Source: Sulfuritalea sp. (GTDB lineage: Bacteria; Pseudomonadota; Gammaproteobacteria; Burkholderiales; Rhodocyclaceae). From it: 8,301 nt of DNA. The notes beneath the pieces were generated by a model, which saw only the letters and a list, made by a program, of their open reading frames with translations, was not told the origin of the DNA and ran no database searches. Positions 5,395-8,301 of this stretch are shown piece after piece; within the stretch, counting starts at the first letter, position 1, and each line of letters begins with the position of its first letter. Both the position numbers and the translations under genes were made by a program. Location of the stretch: NCBI GenBank assembly GCA_026399445.1, contig JAPLRA010000109.1:1-8301 (forward strand). Reading direction: 5' to 3'.

Positions 5395-5407
5395 AAGACG
5401 ATGTCGA
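5379..5407 (-). promoter_or_regulatory. Possible ancestral tRNA-Gly promoter overlapping the 3' end of rng
   Basis: On the minus strand TCGACA (5407-5402, 5 of 6 to the -35 consensus) is followed after exactly 17 nt by TAAATC (5384-5379, a weak -10). The -35 lies inside the last rng codons. Downstream there is now only the truncated tRNA fragment, so this promoter would be separated from the intact tRNA by the insert. Confidence 0.3.
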
Positions 5408-6798
5408 ACTGCTCCTGGGTGTAGCCGCTCTCGGCGTGCAGCGAAATCGGCAGGCCGATGAATTCGGAAAGCATGGCCAGCGCCTGCGATTCCTCTTCCA
5501 GAAACAGATCGATCACCGCCGGCGAAGCCAGCACGCGCATTTCTTTCGCCGTGAATTGGCGAGCCTCGCGCAGCAATTCGCGCAGCACCTCGTAGCAGAT
5601 GGTCTGCGCGGTCTTCACCTCGCCGCGTCCGCCGCAGGTGGGGCAGGGCTCGCACAGGATGTGGGCGAGGCTTTCGCGGGTGCGCTTGCGGGTCATCTCG
5701 ACCAAGCCGAGCTGGGTGAAGCCGGACACGGTGATCCGCGTGTGGTCCTTTGCCAGCGCCTTGTTGAATTCCGCGAGCACCGCCGCCTTGTGTTCTTCAT
5801 CTTCCATGTCGATGAAGTCGGCGATGATGATGCCGCCCAGATTGCGCAGCCTGAGCTGACGGGCGATGGTCTGCGCCGCTTCTCACGTCGACCGTGCTCA
5901 CCGCCTCGGCCTGGTCGAAGATCAGGTAGCCGCCTGACTTGAGGTCGACGCGGCGCGCCAGCGCCTTCTGGATTTCCTCCTCGACGCCGTGCAGATCGAA
6001 CAGCGGCCGCTCGCCGGTGTAGTGCATCAGACGCTCGCTGACCTGCGGCACGTATTCGTGGGCGAAGTTTTGCAGCTTCTGGAAATTCTCGCGCGAGTCG
6101 ATGATGACGCCGGTGGTTTCGCTGGTCACCAGATCGCGCAGCACCCGTTGCGCCAGTGTCAGGTCGTGATGCAGCAGCATCGGCGGCAGGGCGCCGATCT
6201 TGCGCGTCTCTATTTCACGCCAGATGCGCCGCAGATAGGCGATGTCAGCCCCCAGTTCTTCGTCGCTGGCATCGGCGGCAACGGTGCGCAGAATATAGCC
6301 GCCGGGCTGCTCGGCCGGCAGCAGCGCCTGGATCCGCGCGCGCAGCTTTTCACGCTCCGCCTCCTCGCCGATGCGCTGTGAAATGCCGATGTGGGTGTCC
6401 TGCGGCAGATGCACCAGCAGACGTCCCGCGATCGAAATCTGGGTGGTCAGCCGTGCGCCCTTGGTGCCGATCGGGTCCTTCTGCACCTGCACCGTCAGCG
6501 ATTGGCCCTCGCTCAGAACGCGTTCGATCGGTCGTGTTTCGTGGTTGCCATGGCCGTTGCCGCCCGGACGTTCGCTCCAGATGTCGGCCACGTGCAGAAA
6601 GGCGGTGCGCTCCAGCCCGATCTCGATGAATGCCGATTGCATTCCGGGCAGCACCCGCACCACGCGGCCAAGATAGACGTTGCCGACGATGCCGCGACCG
6701 TTGGTGCGCTCGATGTGCAATTCCTGCACCACGCCCTGCTGCAGCAGGGCGACGCGGGTTTCCTGCGGCGTGAAGTTGATCAGGAATTGTTCCGTCAT
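5388..6798 (-). pseudogene. rng: Ribonuclease G, interrupted by an internal frameshifting deletion
   Basis: RNase G is the RNase E-like endonuclease for 16S rRNA 5' maturation and mRNA decay. The ATG at 6798 overlaps the maf stop by 4 nt. The first frame gives an N-terminus MTEQFLINFTPQETRVALLQ, an S1 domain (about 37-125, GIVGNVYLGRVVRVLPGMQSA split by the family glycine pattern) and the start of the catalytic region, GGYLIFDQAEAVSTVDV ending at D304/V305. It then runs out of homology, terminating at about 5797. Homology resumes in another frame at about 5882 with AQTIARQLRLRNLGGIII, then ADFIDMEDEEHK, the zinc-link CPTC, and continues to TAG 5388. The roughly 20 residues normally between VDVN and AAQ are absent. 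The locus is 1411 nt; adding 59 nt gives 489 codons plus stop, the length of E. coli RNase G. The deletion removes the conserved Asn after the first metal-binding Asp and breaks the frame, so no active enzyme is expected. An assembly error is the alternative. Confidence 0.88.
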
Positions 6799-7406
6799 AG
6801 CGGGTAGCCGAAGTCTCTCAAAAGCAGTGTCGTTTCGCACAGCGGCAGACCGACGATGCCGGAGTGCGAGCCGTTGATATGTTCGATGAACATCGCGGCA
6901 CGGCCCTGAATGCCGTAGGCCCCCGCCTTGTCCATGGGTTCGCCGCTCTGGACGTAGCGGCGTATTTCATCAGCGCTCAAGTCACGGAAACGCACTTCGC
7001 TGATCGACAGGCGGTGCTCGACACGCTCGCCGCGAGCCATGGCAATCGCGGTCAGAATCCGGTGGCTGCGCCCGGACAGACGCGTCAGGATCGATATCGC
7101 ATCGGCTTCGTCGCGCGGCTTGCCGATGATCTCGCCGTCGAGGTCGAGCGTCGTATCGGCGGCCAGCACCGGGCGCACGACGATGGCCCGGCTCGCGATC
7201 AAGCCAGCACCGAACATCGCCTTGGCCCGCGCCACGCGCTGCACATAGTCCTCCGGCGTTTCGCCGGGCAGCCAAGCTTCGCTGACTTCCTCGTCTTCGC
7301 GCGGGGCGGCGCGAAACAGCAGCAGGTCGAAGCGCACGCCGATCTGCGTCAGCAACTCGCGGCGGCGCGGGCTTCTGGAGGCGAGGTAGATGCGGGGATC
7401 GATCAT
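6795..7406 (-). CDS. maf: Maf-family nucleotide pyrophosphatase, YhdE type
   Basis: A 203-aa house-cleaning pyrophosphatase that hydrolyses dTTP, UTP and related or modified nucleotides to monophosphates. The substrate loop SRSPRRRELL (10-19) is near the N-terminus, the catalytic-base region is LAADTTL (81-87) with D84, GKPRD follows (95-99), then LSGRSHRILTAIA, and the YhdE-type segment DKAGAYGIQG close to the C-terminus with INGSHSGIVGLPL. Length and motifs agree with the dTTP/UTP subgroup (MafA/YhdE) rather than the YceF subgroup. The ATG at 7406 is preferred over upstream alternatives because the IYLASRSPRR core follows directly and GGGA lies just upstream within the end of rlmH. It follows rlmH with a 1-nt gap and overlaps rng by 4 nt. 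Confidence 0.95.
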   Translation of the reverse strand: MIDPRIYLASRSPRRRELLTQIGVRFDLLLFRAAPREDEEVSEAWLPGETPEDYVQRVARAKAMFGAGLIASRAIVVRPVLAADTTLDLDGEIIGKPRDEADAISILTRLSGRSHRILTAIAMARGERVEHRLSISEVRFRDLSADEIRRYVQSGEPMDKAGAYGIQGRAAMFIEHINGSHSGIVGLPLCETTLLLRDFGYPL

Positions 7407-7407
7407 C

Positions 7408-7878
7408 TCATTCCCGATGGTAGGGATGGCCCTTGAGCACACTCGCGGCGCGGTACAGGGCCTCGGCGAGGATCACCCGGACCAGGGCGTGCGGCAGGGT
7501 CAGGCTGGAAAGGCGCATGGTTTCGTGGGCAGTGTTCTTGATCCTGGCATCGAGGCCGTCAGGGCCGCCGATGATGAAGGCGACATCGTCACCGCCGGCC
7601 ATCCATTTTGCCAGACGCTCGGCCAGTTGCCGCGTCGTCGGCGCCTCGCCGCGTTCATCGAGCGCAATGCGACGGCAGCCGGCGGGCAGTTGCGCGTCGA
7701 TGCGGGCGGCTTCCAGCGCCATCATGACTTCCGCGGTCTTGCCCGTGGTGCGCGACTCGGGCTTGATCTCCAGCAGTTCCAGCGACAGTTCGCGCGGCAT
7801 CCGCTTCGCGTATTCGGTCCAGCCGGCCACCACCCATTCGGGCGGCCGCGCGGATACCGCCGCGACGATCAGCTTCAT
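7408..7878 (-). CDS. rlmH: 23S rRNA (pseudouridine-1915 N3) methyltransferase RlmH
   Basis: It methylates pseudouridine 1915 in helix 69 of 23S rRNA in the assembled 70S ribosome, using SAM. The product is 156 aa, the family's standard size (E. coli 155). It shows the SPOUT-class knot: LDERG (73-77), FIIGGPDG (101-108) that forms the SAM site, SSLTLPHALVRVILAEALYRA, and the invariant C-terminal GHPYHRE. The N-terminal strand MKLIVAAVS fixes the start at 7878, which overlaps the rsfS stop by 4 nt (ATGA). The rsfS-rlmH pair is widely conserved in bacteria. Confidence 0.97.
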   Translation of the reverse strand: MKLIVAAVSARPPEWVVAGWTEYAKRMPRELSLELLEIKPESRTTGKTAEVMMALEAARIDAQLPAGCRRIALDERGEAPTTRQLAERLAKWMAGGDDVAFIIGGPDGLDARIKNTAHETMRLSSLTLPHALVRVILAEALYRAASVLKGHPYHRE

Positions 7879-8240
7879 TCGCCGTCAGCGGCGGCGGCCT
7901 TCTTCGCGGGGCGTTTGGGCGCGACCTTCCACAGCTCTTCGAGGTTGTAGTAGCTGCGCACCACGGGCTGCATGACATGCACCACGATGTCGCCGAGGTC
8001 GACCAGCACCCACTCGCCGGACTCCTCGCCTTCGATGCCGATCACCTGGCCGCCGGCTTCCTTCACCTTGTCGTAGACATTGCGCGCCAGGCTCTTGACG
8101 TGACGATTGGAATCGCCGGTGGCAATGATCACCCGATCGAACAGGGCGGACAGCTTGCTGGTGTTGAGTACCTCGATATCCTTGGCCTTGATGTCTGCGA
8201 GGGCGTCGATGGCGATTTTTTGCAGTTTTTTAATGTCCAT
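7875..8240 (-). CDS. rsfS: Ribosomal silencing factor RsfS
   Basis: It binds ribosomal protein uL14 and blocks joining of the ribosomal subunits under starvation. The product is 121 aa. It has the family pattern: KLQKIAIDALADIKAKDI (5-22), then LSALFDRVIIATGDSNRHV with the conserved ATGxSxRH-like stretch, GEESGEWVLVDLGDIVVHV, and RSYYNLEELW near the end, followed by a Lys/Ala-rich tail. The ATG at 8240 is chosen because MDIKKLQ is the usual N-terminus; an in-frame TTG at 8270 would add ten residues lying within the nadD end. It overlaps nadD by 11 nt and has no strong ribosome binding site, which suggests coupled translation. Confidence 0.96.
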   Translation of the reverse strand: MDIKKLQKIAIDALADIKAKDIEVLNTSKLSALFDRVIIATGDSNRHVKSLARNVYDKVKEAGGQVIGIEGEESGEWVLVDLGDIVVHVMQPVVRSYYNLEELWKVAPKRPAKKAAAADGE

Positions 8241-8301
8241 GCGGGGTCCGGTAGATCTGATGGGATTCAATATAGTCGAGAACAGCGTCGGGAACCAGAT
8301 A
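8230..8301 (-). CDS. nadD: Nicotinate-nucleotide adenylyltransferase NadD, C-terminal end (rest outside window)
   Basis: On the minus strand, from the window edge to TAA 8232-8230, the frame reads YLVPDAVLDYIESHQIYR and then TPHGH. This is the typical last part of NadD (VP--V--YI----LY). NadD adenylates nicotinate mononucleotide in NAD biosynthesis. Only 23 codons are visible, so the call rests on this short pattern and on the widely conserved nadD-rsfS-rlmH order. Confidence 0.8.
   Translation of the reverse strand, partial: YLVPDAVLDYIESHQIYRTPHGH

Noticed and set aside
5797..5900. Programmed frameshifting in rng
   Set aside because: About 20 conserved residues are missing as well as the frame being shifted, and no slippery sequence is visible. 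A deletion explains both.
5169..5942. Plus-strand open frame of 257 codons across the toxin remnant and rng
   Set aside because: It runs antisense to the antitoxin, BrnT and RNase G segments, which all show real homology. Its own protein has no motif.
6864..7436. Plus-strand open frame of 190 codons over maf
   Set aside because: It is antisense to a well-conserved Maf protein and begins without a ribosome binding site.

Overview
The window looks like a high-GC betaproteobacterial chromosome, possibly Rhodocyclales-like. This is inferred from the minus-strand order nadD-rsfS-rlmH-maf-rng, the sequence character of these proteins, and a selenocysteine locus on the same contig. I cannot name a species from the sequence.

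Left part (1-3310, plus strand) is one tightly packed run, probably a transcription unit: the 3' end of selB, the selenocysteine tRNA gene selC, a lipoprotein Cu/Zn superoxide dismutase (sodC), a GcvH-like lipoyl-carrier protein, a DsrE-family protein, a protein with three zinc-binding cysteine clusters, and mobA. Gaps are 11, 16, 29, -4, 20 and -4 nt. SelB and selC decode UGA as selenocysteine, and MobA makes the guanylylated molybdenum cofactor; selenium- and molybdenum-dependent formate dehydrogenase is the classic enzyme that needs both. The GcvH-like/DsrE/zinc-ribbon trio between them has no obvious assigned role and is the best candidate here for an undescribed pathway, perhaps a lipoate- and persulfide-linked sulfur relay. 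That role is inference.

Middle part (3311-5394) begins with a stand-alone exported FecR-domain protein that has a C-terminal NTF2-like domain. Convergent to it lies tRNA-Gly(CCC) on the minus strand. Between this tRNA and rng sits a foreign-looking insert of about 400 bp: an intact CopG/BrnA-type antitoxin and the C-terminal half of its BrnT toxin. The insert is flanked by imperfect 52/53-bp direct repeats (47 of 53 aligned columns identical). Each repeat contains the 5' part of tRNA-Gly, its leader and a copy of the extreme 3' end of rng. One repeat is joined to the complete tRNA and the other to the rng gene body, so the insert split the old rng/tRNA-Gly junction.

Right part (5388-8301, minus strand) is a housekeeping operon with overlapping or nearly abutting genes: nadD (3' end only), rsfS, rlmH, maf (YhdE type) and rng. 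The rng gene is broken by an apparent internal deletion of about 59 bp that shifts the frame and removes part of the RNase E/G catalytic region between the two metal-binding aspartates. Either RNase G is a pseudogene in this strain or the assembly is faulty at that point.
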